From: Brucellaceae bacterium
Lineage (GTDB): Bacteria; Pseudomonadota; Alphaproteobacteria; Rhizobiales; Rhizobiaceae
DNA length: 50,351 bases
Assembly (NCBI GenBank): GCA_020637755.1
Contig: JACKJW010000018.1
Span: forward strand, 1 to 50,351
Direction: 5' to 3'
The notes beneath the pieces are model-generated. The model was not told where the DNA came from, made no database searches, and worked only from the letters and a program-made list of their open reading frames with translations. Both the position numbers and the translations under genes were made by a program. Shown piece after piece: positions 8,776-16,805 of the stretch (position 1 is the stretch's first letter; each line of letters opens with the position of its first letter).

Positions 8776-9686
8776 CAATGCGCTCCCCGGTAGCCGGCGG
8801 GTTCGCTCAGGGCCATGTGGACCTGGACCAGCGCGGCGGAGGCCAGTTCATCGGTGTGGTTGACGGTGAAACTCCAGCCAAGGCGGCGCGCCCAGCGGGC
8901 CAGTTCCTCGCGCCGCGCCAGATAGAGCTGCGTATAGTCGGCGGCAAAGGTTTCGGCGCGGCCTGCGGTCAGGCGTTCGCCGGTTTCGGGATCGCGGAAC
9001 TCGGTTCGTCCGGCATAGGGGAAGATTTCCTCGGCCCGGTCCGCCACCTCGATCAGGTGGGCGCGGACGCCGCGTTCAGCGAGCGGCGACAGGCGGGCAA
9101 TGACCTCCTCCACGGGTTCGAGGAAATCAGAGACGATCACGAGATCTGAGAAGCGGCGGACATGTTCGACCGGCGGGACGGACGGCAGGTCCCCGGCATG
9201 GGAGAGGCGCACCGCAAGGCGTTCGGCACCATTGCGCGCGGTTACCGGATCGGTCAGGCCGGGCCAGCCGATGCGCTCGCCAGAGCGCGACAGGAGTTCG
9301 GCCAGCGCCAGTGTCAGCACCAGCGCGCGGCTTTCCTTCGATACGCTTGCATGGACCGACTTGTAGAGCATGGAGGCCGAAGGGTCCGCCCAGAGCCAGA
9401 CCGTGTGGGCGGCTTCCCATTCATTGTCGCGCACATAGGTGTGGTCGTCGCGCGCAGAACGCCGCCAGTCGATGCGGGCGAGTGACTCGCCTTCCGAATA
9501 GGGGCGGAACTGCCAGAAATTCTCGCCGGTGCCGCGCTTGCGCCGTCCGTGCCAGCCGGAGATGACGGACGCCACGATGCGTTGCGCCTCCACCAACAGG
9601 TCCGGCATCAGTGCGGCGCGCTGGTGCGCGCGCGACAGTACATCTGTATGCCCGGACGGCGTGGTGATCGTTCCGACGTTCGCCAT
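8775..9686 (-). CDS. DUF58 domain protein (vWA-like MoxR partner)
   Basis: 303 residues. The DUF58 signature is clear: GENFWQFRPYSEGES followed by RIDWRRSARDDHTYVRDNE near residues 54-89, then a vWA-like core with an intact DxSxS motif (DPSAS, 101-105). Members of this family sit next to MoxR ATPases and are thought to be assembly partners or targets in metal-dependent complex maturation. There is no membrane helix, so the protein is probably cytoplasmic. It starts one base after the MoxR stop, and its own stop overlaps the next start, indicating one polycistronic message. Confidence 0.9.
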   Translation of the reverse strand: MANVGTITTPSGHTDVLSRAHQRAALMPDLLVEAQRIVASVISGWHGRRKRGTGENFWQFRPYSEGESLARIDWRRSARDDHTYVRDNEWEAAHTVWLWADPSASMLYKSVHASVSKESRALVLTLALAELLSRSGERIGWPGLTDPVTARNGAERLAVRLSHAGDLPSVPPVEHVRRFSDLVIVSDFLEPVEEVIARLSPLAERGVRAHLIEVADRAEEIFPYAGRTEFRDPETGERLTAGRAETFAADYTQLYLARREELARWARRLGWSFTVNHTDELASAALVQVHMALSEPAGYRGAH

Positions 9687-9687
9687 G

Positions 9688-10695
<1,008 letters not shown>

Positions 10696-10839
10696 GCAAC
10701 GTGATCCTTCATTCCGGCGAAAAGGTGGTGCGCCCAAAGGGGTTGGCCAGACGGTCCGGCGATTCAGATTGCGTCAGAGAATCAGATTAGACCAGTCCCG
10801 GGGACTGACAATCATGGCTGTAGTGACTATTTCGTGACC
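10696..10839. promoter_or_regulatory. Divergent promoter region with palindrome and GANTC direct repeats
   Basis: This 144-base region separates the MoxR operon from the DUF1285 operon. It contains a perfect 7-bp inverted repeat with one central base, CAGTCCC-G-GGGACTG (10793-10807), and two copies of GA(T/A)TCAGATT, at 10761-10770 and 10779-10788, exactly 18 bases apart. Each copy starts with a GANTC CcrM methylation site. The palindrome is a candidate operator and the repeats candidate activator or methylation-sensitive sites. No clear -35/-10 pair was found. Confidence 0.45.
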
Positions 10840-11481
10840 ATGAACGAGCAAAAGAACAGAACGGGCGGCGGCCCGGACAGCGGGCTTTCGGGGCAGCGCG
10901 ATACGGCGGGGCTGGAAGCCCTGATCGCGCGCGCGGCCAAGGGCGGGCGCGGCCCGGCGCCGGTGGACAGGTGGGAGCCGGCCTATTGCGGCGAACTGGA
11001 CATGGAAATCCGCCGCGACGGGACGTGGTTCTACATGGGAACGCCGATCGGGCGCGAGGCGCTGGTCCGCCTCTTCGCCACGGTGCTGCGCAAGGATGCC
11101 GACGGGTTCACCTATCTGGTGACGCCGGTGGAAAAGGTGCGAATCCGGGTTGAGGACGCGCCTTTCGTGGCCGTCGAAGTGGTGGCAAGCGATGCCAGTG
11201 GGCAACAGGCGCTCACCTTCCGCACCAATGTGGGCGATGTGGTGGAGGCCGGACCGGACCATCCGTTGCGCTTCGAGGACGAGGACGGCACCGGCGGCAT
11301 GAAGCCCTATCTGCATGTGCGCGGACGGCTGGAGGCACTGGTCAACCGCGCCATGATGTATGAGCTGGTGAAGCTCGGCGAGGAAGCCGACGTCGATGGC
11401 GTTTCCATGTTCGTTCTGCGCTCCCATGGCATGGTGTTTCCGGTGATGCGGATGGACCGGCTGGAAAGGCTCATGCAGTGA
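10840..11481 (+). CDS. DUF1285 domain protein
   Basis: 213 residues matching the DUF1285 family (COG3816), recognised from RDGTWFYMGTPIGREALVRLF, TYLVTPVEKVRIRVEDAPF and the C-terminal LRSHGMVFPVM. No catalytic motif is obvious and the biochemical role is unknown; there is no signal peptide or membrane helix. ATG at 10840 is chosen; GTG at 10834 is in frame and equally weak in ribosome-site support. The stop overlaps the start of the CoA pyrophosphatase as GTGA, so the two are coupled in one operon that continues into the CCA-adding enzyme. Confidence 0.88.
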   Translation: MNEQKNRTGGGPDSGLSGQRDTAGLEALIARAAKGGRGPAPVDRWEPAYCGELDMEIRRDGTWFYMGTPIGREALVRLFATVLRKDADGFTYLVTPVEKVRIRVEDAPFVAVEVVASDASGQQALTFRTNVGDVVEAGPDHPLRFEDEDGTGGMKPYLHVRGRLEALVNRAMMYELVKLGEEADVDGVSMFVLRSHGMVFPVMRMDRLERLMQ

Positions 11482-12104
11482 CGCCACCCCCGCTGTTTTC
11501 GATGGCCGACCTGCGCGGACGTGTGGCACGGGAAGCCGGCCCGTTTGATGTGGACGAGCACGGCGATCACCGGCTGAACCCGACCATCGGCGACCTCATC
11601 GTCAAACCGGAACTGCGCGCGGCGGCAGTGCTGGTGCCCGTGGTGCAGCGTGCCGAGGGGGTGAGGGTGATCCTTACGCAGCGCACCGAGAGATTGCGTT
11701 CGCATTCCGGGCAGGTTGCCTTTCCCGGAGGGCGGATCGATCCGGAGGACGAGACGGCGGCTCATGCGGCGCTGCGCGAGACCCACGAGGAGATCGGCAT
11801 CGCGCCCAGCGAGGTGGAGGTGATCGGCCGGATGCCCGACTACCTGACCGGCAGCGGCTACCGCATCGTTCCGGTGTTCGGCGTGGTCGATCCCGGCTTC
11901 AACTACGCGCTCAATGCCGACGAGGTTGATGCCGCCTTTGAGGTGCCGCTTGCCTTCCTGATGTCGCCGGAGAACCACAAGCGCGACAGCCGCATCTGGA
12001 ACGGGCAGGAGCGCTTCTTCTGGACCATGCCCTGGGGCGAGCGCTACATCTGGGGCGTGACGGCCGGCATCATCCGGACCATTTATGAAAGACTGTACCT
12101 GTGA
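11478..12104 (+). CDS. CoA pyrophosphatase (Nudix, NudL/YeaB-like)
   Basis: 208 residues of the Nudix group that hydrolyses coenzyme A or its derivatives to phosphopantetheine and 3',5'-ADP. The UPF0035-type signature is present just before the Nudix box (LRSHSGQVAFPGG), and the box itself reads GGRIDPEDE then REThEEIGI (residues about 80-103). GTG at 11478 overlaps the DUF1285 stop by four bases. The stop in turn overlaps the next GTG start as GTGA. This DUF1285 - Nudix - CCA arrangement is a familiar alphaproteobacterial operon. Confidence 0.9.
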   Translation: MTPPPLFSMADLRGRVAREAGPFDVDEHGDHRLNPTIGDLIVKPELRAAAVLVPVVQRAEGVRVILTQRTERLRSHSGQVAFPGGRIDPEDETAAHAALRETHEEIGIAPSEVEVIGRMPDYLTGSGYRIVPVFGVVDPGFNYALNADEVDAAFEVPLAFLMSPENHKRDSRIWNGQERFFWTMPWGERYIWGVTAGIIRTIYERLYL

Positions 12105-13360
12105 GCCTGTCCCTGAAAGGGCGTGCGGACTGGCTGGACGATCCGGCCCTCCAGCGATTGCTTGGCGTTCTTTCAGAGGGCGGCGAGGAGGCGCGTGTGG
12201 CCGGGGGCGCGGTGCGCAACACGCTGCTGGGCGAACCGGTGGGCGACATCGACATTGCCACGACCACTTTGCCCGGCGAGACGGTGCGCCGCGCCGAAGC
12301 TGCCGGGTTCCGCGCGGTTCCGACGGGGTTTGACCATGGTACCGTGACGGTGGTTGCCAATGGCGTTGGCCATGAGGTGACGACCCTGCGCGCGGATGTG
12401 GAAACCCATGGCCGTCATGCGACGGTTGCCTTCGGGCGCGACTGGACGGCGGATGCCGCGCGGCGCGACTTCACCATCAATGCGCTCTACGCCACCGCTT
12501 CAGGTGAAGTGATCGACCTTGTCGGCGGGCTGGCCGACCTGGAAAGCCGGACGCTGCGTTTCATCGGCGTGGCGGAGGACCGTATCGGCGAGGATTACCT
12601 GCGCATCCTGCGCTTTTTTCGCTTCTTTGCCTTCTATGGGCGTGGGCGGCCGGATGCCGCGGGGCTGAAAGCCTGTGCCCGGCTGAAGGACGGTTTGGCG
12701 AAGCTGTCGGCCGAACGCATCTGGAAGGAGCTGCGCCGCACGCTGGAGGCGCCGGACCCGTCGCGCGCGCTGCTGTGGATGCGGCAGACCGGCGTGCTCA
12801 CTGCCATCCTGCCGGAAAGCGAGAAGTGGGGTATCGATGCCATTCACGGGCTGATGGCCGCGGAAGCCTCACTTGGATGGGCACCCGATGCGATGCTTCG
12901 GCTGGAAGCGATCGTGCCGCCGCAAAGCGAGCGCATGGAGGCGCTGGCCACCCGGCTGAAGCTTTCCAATGACGACCGGCAGCGGTTGCGGGACTGGGCC
13001 TTTGCGCCGGCAGCGGATGCGGCCATGAGCGAGGCGCGTCTGGCCAAGGCGCTTTACCGCGGGCCGCGGCAGGGTATTGCCGACCGGCTGTTACTGGCGC
13101 TGGCGAGCCGCAGGGCAGCGGCCGGTGAAGGTGATGCCAAGGCAATGACCGAGGCGGCGGCGCTGTCGGCGTTGAAAGCCTTCGAGTCGGGGTGGGAAAA
13201 GCCGGTCTTCCCCGTTGCCGGAGCTGACCTGGTGGCGTCCGGCCTGAAGCCAGGGCCGGATGTCGGCCGCCGGTTGCGCCTGCTGGAAGAAAGCTGGATC
13301 GAGTCGGGCTTTTCGCTGACGCGCGACGCACTTCTTGCGCGCGTCAGCCAGCCCGGTTGA
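12101..13360 (+). CDS. cca: CCA tRNA nucleotidyltransferase
   Basis: 419 residues of a class II CCA-adding enzyme, which builds or repairs the 3'-CCA of tRNAs from CTP and ATP. The N-terminal catalytic motifs are plain: VAGGAVRNTLLG, then GDIDIATTTLP with the two metal-binding aspartates, RRDFTINALY, and the nucleotide-selection region DRIGEDYLRILRFFRF. The C-terminal half is helical and poorly conserved, as usual. GTG at 12101 overlaps the upstream stop by four bases. It is the last gene of the DUF1285 operon and converges on a DUF1059 gene 12 bases on. Confidence 0.95.
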   Translation: MSLSLKGRADWLDDPALQRLLGVLSEGGEEARVAGGAVRNTLLGEPVGDIDIATTTLPGETVRRAEAAGFRAVPTGFDHGTVTVVANGVGHEVTTLRADVETHGRHATVAFGRDWTADAARRDFTINALYATASGEVIDLVGGLADLESRTLRFIGVAEDRIGEDYLRILRFFRFFAFYGRGRPDAAGLKACARLKDGLAKLSAERIWKELRRTLEAPDPSRALLWMRQTGVLTAILPESEKWGIDAIHGLMAAEASLGWAPDAMLRLEAIVPPQSERMEALATRLKLSNDDRQRLRDWAFAPAADAAMSEARLAKALYRGPRQGIADRLLLALASRRAAAGEGDAKAMTEAAALSALKAFESGWEKPVFPVAGADLVASGLKPGPDVGRRLRLLEESWIESGFSLTRDALLARVSQPG

Positions 13361-13372
13361 GGGATCAGGCCG

Positions 13373-13558
13373 TCAGGCCGCCTTGCCTTCCTTCACGATG
13401 CGCGAGCGGATCGCATCGATCAAGGTTTCGCGGATGACGGTCTCGCCATGGGTCTGGCGCATGTGCTCGACTGCACGGCGCATCACCTCGGCCTCATCGG
13501 CATGGCGGGTGTGCCAGTCACAGCCCGGAACGAGCGAACCACACTGGAATTCCTTCAT
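13373..13558 (-). CDS. DUF1059 domain small protein
   Basis: A 61-residue protein matching DUF1059: MKEFQCGSLVPGCDWHTRH, followed by a helix with HMRQTHGE and a basic end. The two cysteines (residues 6 and 13) and several histidines suggest possible metal binding, but no function is established. ATG at 13558 has GGAGGA upstream. It lies between the converging cca and the co-directional hemF, with about 85 bases to hemF, so it could be read through from hemF or have its own promoter. Confidence 0.85.
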   Translation of the reverse strand: MKEFQCGSLVPGCDWHTRHADEAEVMRRAVEHMRQTHGETVIRETLIDAIRSRIVKEGKAA

Positions 13559-13643
13559 GGGATATCCTCCTTTGCCTCCTGCGTCGGAATGAAATCATAC
13601 CACAAAAGCCGCGGAGAATATGACGGGCTGCCAAAAGGCTACC

Positions 13644-14558
13644 TCACGGCCATTTCACCTCAGGCGGCATGGACGACAGGATGGAGGCGACGTTGCCGCC
13701 GGTTTTCAGGCCGAAGATCGTTCCGCGGTCATAGAGCAGGTTGAACTCCACATAACGGCCGCGGCGGATGAGCTGTTCCTCGCGATCTTCATCCGTCCAC
13801 GGAGTATTGAAGTTCTGCCGCACGATGTGGCTGTAGGCGACAAGGAAGGTGCGTCCGACATCCTGGGTGAAGCGGAAATCGGCTTCCCAGCCGCCCTTGT
13901 CCTGCGGCGAGTGCAGCCAGTCGTAGAAGATGCCGCCAATGCCGCGCGGCTCGTCGCGGTGGGGCAGGTAAAAATACTCGTCGCACCAGGCCTTGAAACG
14001 CGGATGGTCGGCGACATCCGGGTGCTTGGCGCAGGCAAATTCCATCGCCTTGTGGAAGGCGATGCTGTCCGGGTCTTCCTGCGCGCGGCGGCGGTCGAGC
14101 ACCGGAGTCAGGTCGGCACCTCCGCCGAACCATTGCCGCGTGGTCACCACCATGCGCGTGTTCATGTGGACGGCCGGCACATTCGGGTTCCACGGATGGC
14201 AGATCAGCGAGATGCCCGACGCCCAGAAGCGCGGGTCCTCGTCGGCACCGGGAATCTGCTTGCGGAATTCCGGCGAAAACTCGCCATGGACCGTGGAGGT
14301 GTGGACGCCCACCTTCTCGAACAGGCGGCCCTTCATCATCGACATGATGCCGCCGCCACCGGCACCACCGTCGCGTTGCCAGGGTGTGCGCTCGAAGCGG
14401 CCGGGTTCCTCGCCCGGCTGCGGGGCGCCCACCTCGTCTTCCAGTTTCTCGAAGCCCGCGCAAATGCGATCACGCAATTCCTGGAACCACGCCTCGGCCA
14501 GCGCCTTCTTGTCCTCGATGCCGGCAGGGATTTCGGCGGGAATGTCCGGCCTTTCCAT
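13644..14558 (-). CDS. hemF: Oxygen-dependent coproporphyrinogen III oxidase
   Basis: 304 residues of HemF, which oxidatively decarboxylates coproporphyrinogen III to protoporphyrinogen IX using O2. Signature segments are present: WQRDGGAGGGGIMSMMKGRLFEKVG, HMNTRMVV, WFGGGADLTPV, FYLPHR, RGIGGIFYDWL and the C-terminal YVEFNLLYDRGTIFGLKTGG. ATG at 14558 has GGAGGAGAG at ideal spacing; the frame stays open about 26 codons further but lacks similarity there. It supplies heme for the bc1 complex and cytochromes c encoded elsewhere in the window. A GACTC (GANTC) site lies just upstream. Confidence 0.96.
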   Translation of the reverse strand: MERPDIPAEIPAGIEDKKALAEAWFQELRDRICAGFEKLEDEVGAPQPGEEPGRFERTPWQRDGGAGGGGIMSMMKGRLFEKVGVHTSTVHGEFSPEFRKQIPGADEDPRFWASGISLICHPWNPNVPAVHMNTRMVVTTRQWFGGGADLTPVLDRRRAQEDPDSIAFHKAMEFACAKHPDVADHPRFKAWCDEYFYLPHRDEPRGIGGIFYDWLHSPQDKGGWEADFRFTQDVGRTFLVAYSHIVRQNFNTPWTDEDREEQLIRRGRYVEFNLLYDRGTIFGLKTGGNVASILSSMPPEVKWP

Positions 14559-14648
14559 GGTTCTCTCCTCCGTCTTGCGCAAAATTGACTCGAAAAGCGC
14601 TTCCCTGATCCCTAATCTGTTCAACCGGAGGGTCAAGGAGAGTTTGTC

Positions 14649-14906
14649 ATGCGTGTTCCGTCCCGGCCACCGCTGGACGGCCTCAAGCGCCAGCTCGACC
14701 GCTCCCGCGAGCGCGGAGACCGGATGGAGCGTGACGGTTTCGTGCGCGAGACCTTCCGCCTTCCGCGCGTGATGGCCCGCGCCAAGGCGCGCGAGTTCCT
14801 CGACCGCTATCCCCGCGCTGCCTACTGGTCGGAAGTGGAAAGCTGGCAGGAATGGCCCGGTGACGTGATCGAATTCACGATGCGGCGGCTGAAAAGCGCG
14901 GATTGA
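14649..14906 (+). CDS. Conserved-looking hypothetical protein, 85 residues
   Basis: I do not recognise this family. The protein is small, highly charged and arginine-rich (MRVPSRPPLDGLKRQLDRSR, then a helix MARAKAREFLDRYP, ending WPGDVIEFTMRRLKSAD). It has no signal peptide or membrane helix. A good ribosome site, AAGGAGAG, ends about seven bases before ATG 14649, and codon use matches the neighbours, so I accept it as a gene. It is divergent from hemF and about 120 bases ahead of the cytochrome c gene. Confidence 0.7.
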   Translation: MRVPSRPPLDGLKRQLDRSRERGDRMERDGFVRETFRLPRVMARAKAREFLDRYPRAAYWSEVESWQEWPGDVIEFTMRRLKSAD

Positions 14907-14956
14907 TCCCTTCCATGTCCGGCCAAGGCAGCGCAGGGCACCTGGCCAAACATGAC

Positions 14957-14997
14957 CAAATGTTCATTTGCGAATTAAAATATGAAAATGTATTCAT
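14957..14997. promoter_or_regulatory. AT-rich promoter region with two inverted repeats
   Basis: Upstream of the Met/His-tailed cytochrome c gene the DNA becomes AT-rich. It holds CAAATG-TT-CATTTG (14957-14970) and ATGAA-N6-TTCAT (14982-14997). Both are perfect inverted repeats and could be regulator sites for the cytochrome gene 30-70 bases on. No known regulator consensus fits well. Confidence 0.4.
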
Positions 14998-15026
14998 GTG
15001 AAAGATGATTATTTGGAGGCCTTTCC

Positions 15027-15497
15027 ATGACCCGCACATCCCTCGCTGCCCTTGCACTTGCCAGCCTTTCCCTGTTGTCGCCCCAGCAGGCGGGTGCCGC
15101 TGACGGAAAGGCGCTGTTCGAAGAGCATTGCGCCACATGCCACATGCCTGCGGAAGGCGCTTCGCATGACGATTTGGTCGCGCCCCCCATTTTCGGCGTG
15201 GCGATGAAATATGCGCAGGCCCATGGCGATGAGGCTGCCACCGCGCAGGCCATCAAGGACTGGATCATGAAGCCGGAAGAGGGCCGTTCGGTGATGCCGC
15301 AATGGGTGGCACGCTTCGGATTGATGCCGCCGCTGGAGCTTTCCGAAGACGATGCATCCGCCATTGCCGCCTATGTGGCAACGGCAGAATTCTCCCAGCC
15401 GAATGGTCCGGGAATGGGGCATGGTCCGGGGATGGATCATGGTTCGGGGATGGATCATGGACCCGGGATGGGGAAGGGGCCCGGCCGTACGGAATGA
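15027..15497 (+). CDS. Periplasmic monoheme cytochrome c with Met/His-rich repeat tail
   Basis: 156 residues. A signal peptide (to about residue 25) is followed by one class-I heme site, CATCH at 35-39. The axial methionine is probably in SVMPQWVARFGLMPP. After the cytochrome domain, residues 127-150 are four copies of a six-residue unit of type GPGMDH/GPGMGH, then GPGRTE. Met and His in such repeats are typical copper or other soft-metal ligands, so the tail may bind metal. GGAGG lies eight bases before ATG 15027. It is a single-gene unit converging on the DM9 gene. Confidence 0.85.
   Translation: MTRTSLAALALASLSLLSPQQAGAADGKALFEEHCATCHMPAEGASHDDLVAPPIFGVAMKYAQAHGDEAATAQAIKDWIMKPEEGRSVMPQWVARFGLMPPLELSEDDASAIAAYVATAEFSQPNGPGMGHGPGMDHGSGMDHGPGMGKGPGRTE
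15405..15476 (+). repeat. Four 18-bp tandem repeats encoding GPGMxH units
   Basis: Units begin at 15405, 15423, 15441 and 15459, pattern GG-(T/A)-CCGGGGATGG-(A/G)-(T/G)-CAT, imperfect between copies. They sit in the coding frame of the cytochrome c gene, each giving six residues, and could change in number by slippage. Confidence 0.85.
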
Positions 15498-15557
15498 CGC
15501 CTGCCTGACGCATGGCTTTGTGGCGCGAGGACGGACCTCGCGCCGCAATCTCATGCG

Positions 15558-16148
15558 TCAGTTCTTGATGAGAACCTGATAGTTCGGAACCATGTGCTCC
15601 TGCCCGCCCCAGGGGATGTTGCAACCGCCGAAGGCCGTGCGGATCTTGCCGGGGTGCAGGCCGCCCTGGAAACTGGCGCGGCACACGCCAAGCTTCTCGC
15701 CATTGGCCTCATTGCCTGGAAGACGTGCGTTGCCGGGCATGTTGCCGTTGCTGTCAGCCCTCCACTTCAAGTCGCCGACCCACACCTGATAGTTCGTCAC
15801 CTTGTGTTCCTGCCCGCCCCAGGCGACGTTACATCCGCCGAATTCAGTGCGGATCTTGCCGGGGTGGATGCCACCGTTGAAAGTGGCGCGGCAGAGAAAC
15901 AGCGGCTGGCCATTGGCCTCGTTGCCCGCTGGTTGCGCCTTGGGCGGCACATTGCCGTTCGCCATGTCGATCCATCTGGCAGAAGCGGCTTGGGGGGCTG
16001 AAACGGCCAGAAAGGAAAGTGCGGCCAGGTAGACGGGCTTTGAGAACGCATGGCATGCATGCGCAAGGATGTCGTTTGTCTTGGGAATCTCCGTATGCAG
16101 GGTTTCGGTTTCCGCCGGCCCCTTCAATGCGGATGAACAGGTTCCCAT
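15558..16148 (-). CDS. Secreted protein with two DM9 (DUF3421) repeats
   Basis: About 196 residues. A hydrophobic stretch ending AVSAPQAASA looks like a signal sequence, though 40 or so residues precede it from ATG 16148; TTG at 16175 is the other in-frame option and the start is uncertain. The mature part is two copies of the DM9 module, each with a Trp start, a GNARLPGNEANG-like loop, CRA(S/T)F(Q/N)GG, HPGKIRT, FGGCN and WGGQEH, ending NYQV. DM9 proteins in animals bind carbohydrate (mannose) surfaces; here the module is doubled and each copy has two cysteines. The gene converges on the cytochrome c gene. Confidence 0.78.
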   Translation of the reverse strand: MGTCSSALKGPAETETLHTEIPKTNDILAHACHAFSKPVYLAALSFLAVSAPQAASARWIDMANGNVPPKAQPAGNEANGQPLFLCRATFNGGIHPGKIRTEFGGCNVAWGGQEHKVTNYQVWVGDLKWRADSNGNMPGNARLPGNEANGEKLGVCRASFQGGLHPGKIRTAFGGCNIPWGGQEHMVPNYQVLIKN

Positions 16149-16194
16149 GCATGGGTCCGCATGACAACCCGTCAAATTCCCATTTCTTGAAGGA

Positions 16195-16659
16195 TCACGC
16201 CGTCTGCCGCAGCGCCTCGCCCGCAGCCATGGCTGCCGAGACGGCGAGGTTCAGGCTGCGCCGCCCCGCCTGCATGGGGATCAGCAGGCGTGCGTCGGCT
16301 GCCTCATGCACATGGTCCGGCACACCGGCGCTTTCGCGGCCGAACAGCAAAATGTCATCCGGTGCGAAATGAAAGCTGGTGTAGGGTTCGGCGCCGCTGG
16401 TGGTGAAGAGAACAAGGCGGCGGCCTTTTTGCCTGCGCCAGTGACCGAAGGCCGCCCAGTCGTCGTGGCGCGTGACGGTGGCCAGTTCCACATAGTCCAT
16501 GCCAGATCGCTTCAGGGCGCGGTCGGAAAAATCGAAGCCGGCCGGTGCGATGATGTCGACGCCGAGGCCGAGGCAAGCGGCGGTGCGGATGATCGTGCCG
16601 GTGTTGCCGGGAATGTCGGGCTGATAGAGCGCGATGCGCAGGTCGGGCCGGGTTTGCAT
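16195..16659 (-). CDS. trmL: tRNA (cytidine(34)-2'-O)-methyltransferase
   Basis: 154 residues of TrmL, a knotted SPOUT enzyme that 2'-O-methylates the wobble base of tRNA-Leu isoacceptors with S-adenosylmethionine. Diagnostic parts: IALYQPDIPGNTGTIIRTAA at the N-terminus, LLFGRESAGVP (SAM loop) and the knot segment IPM with SLNLAVSAAMAAGEALRQ. Length is normal for the family. ATG at 16659. The ABC transporter gene is divergent across about 146 bases; trmL near petABC is a common alphaproteobacterial arrangement. Confidence 0.95.
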   Translation of the reverse strand: MQTRPDLRIALYQPDIPGNTGTIIRTAACLGLGVDIIAPAGFDFSDRALKRSGMDYVELATVTRHDDWAAFGHWRRQKGRRLVLFTTSGAEPYTSFHFAPDDILLFGRESAGVPDHVHEAADARLLIPMQAGRRSLNLAVSAAMAAGEALRQTA

Positions 16660-16805
16660 GTCTGTTCCCTAGAGGAAGGTGCCGGACTTGCCAATGCATG
16701 CCGCATCCCGGCGATGACAAGGCGTACAGGCCGCCCTATAACCGCCGCATGGCTCCGATGGTTTCGGCTTTCGAGCATGCATCCTGATCCCGGACAGTGG
16801 ACATC

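Noticed and set aside
13626..14588. Plus-strand frame opposite hemF
   Set aside because: Shadow of hemF; the minus-strand protein shows all HemF signatures.
15405..15476. Tandem repeats as a CRISPR array or minisatellite
   Set aside because: Units are 18 bases without spacers and keep the reading frame of the cytochrome gene.
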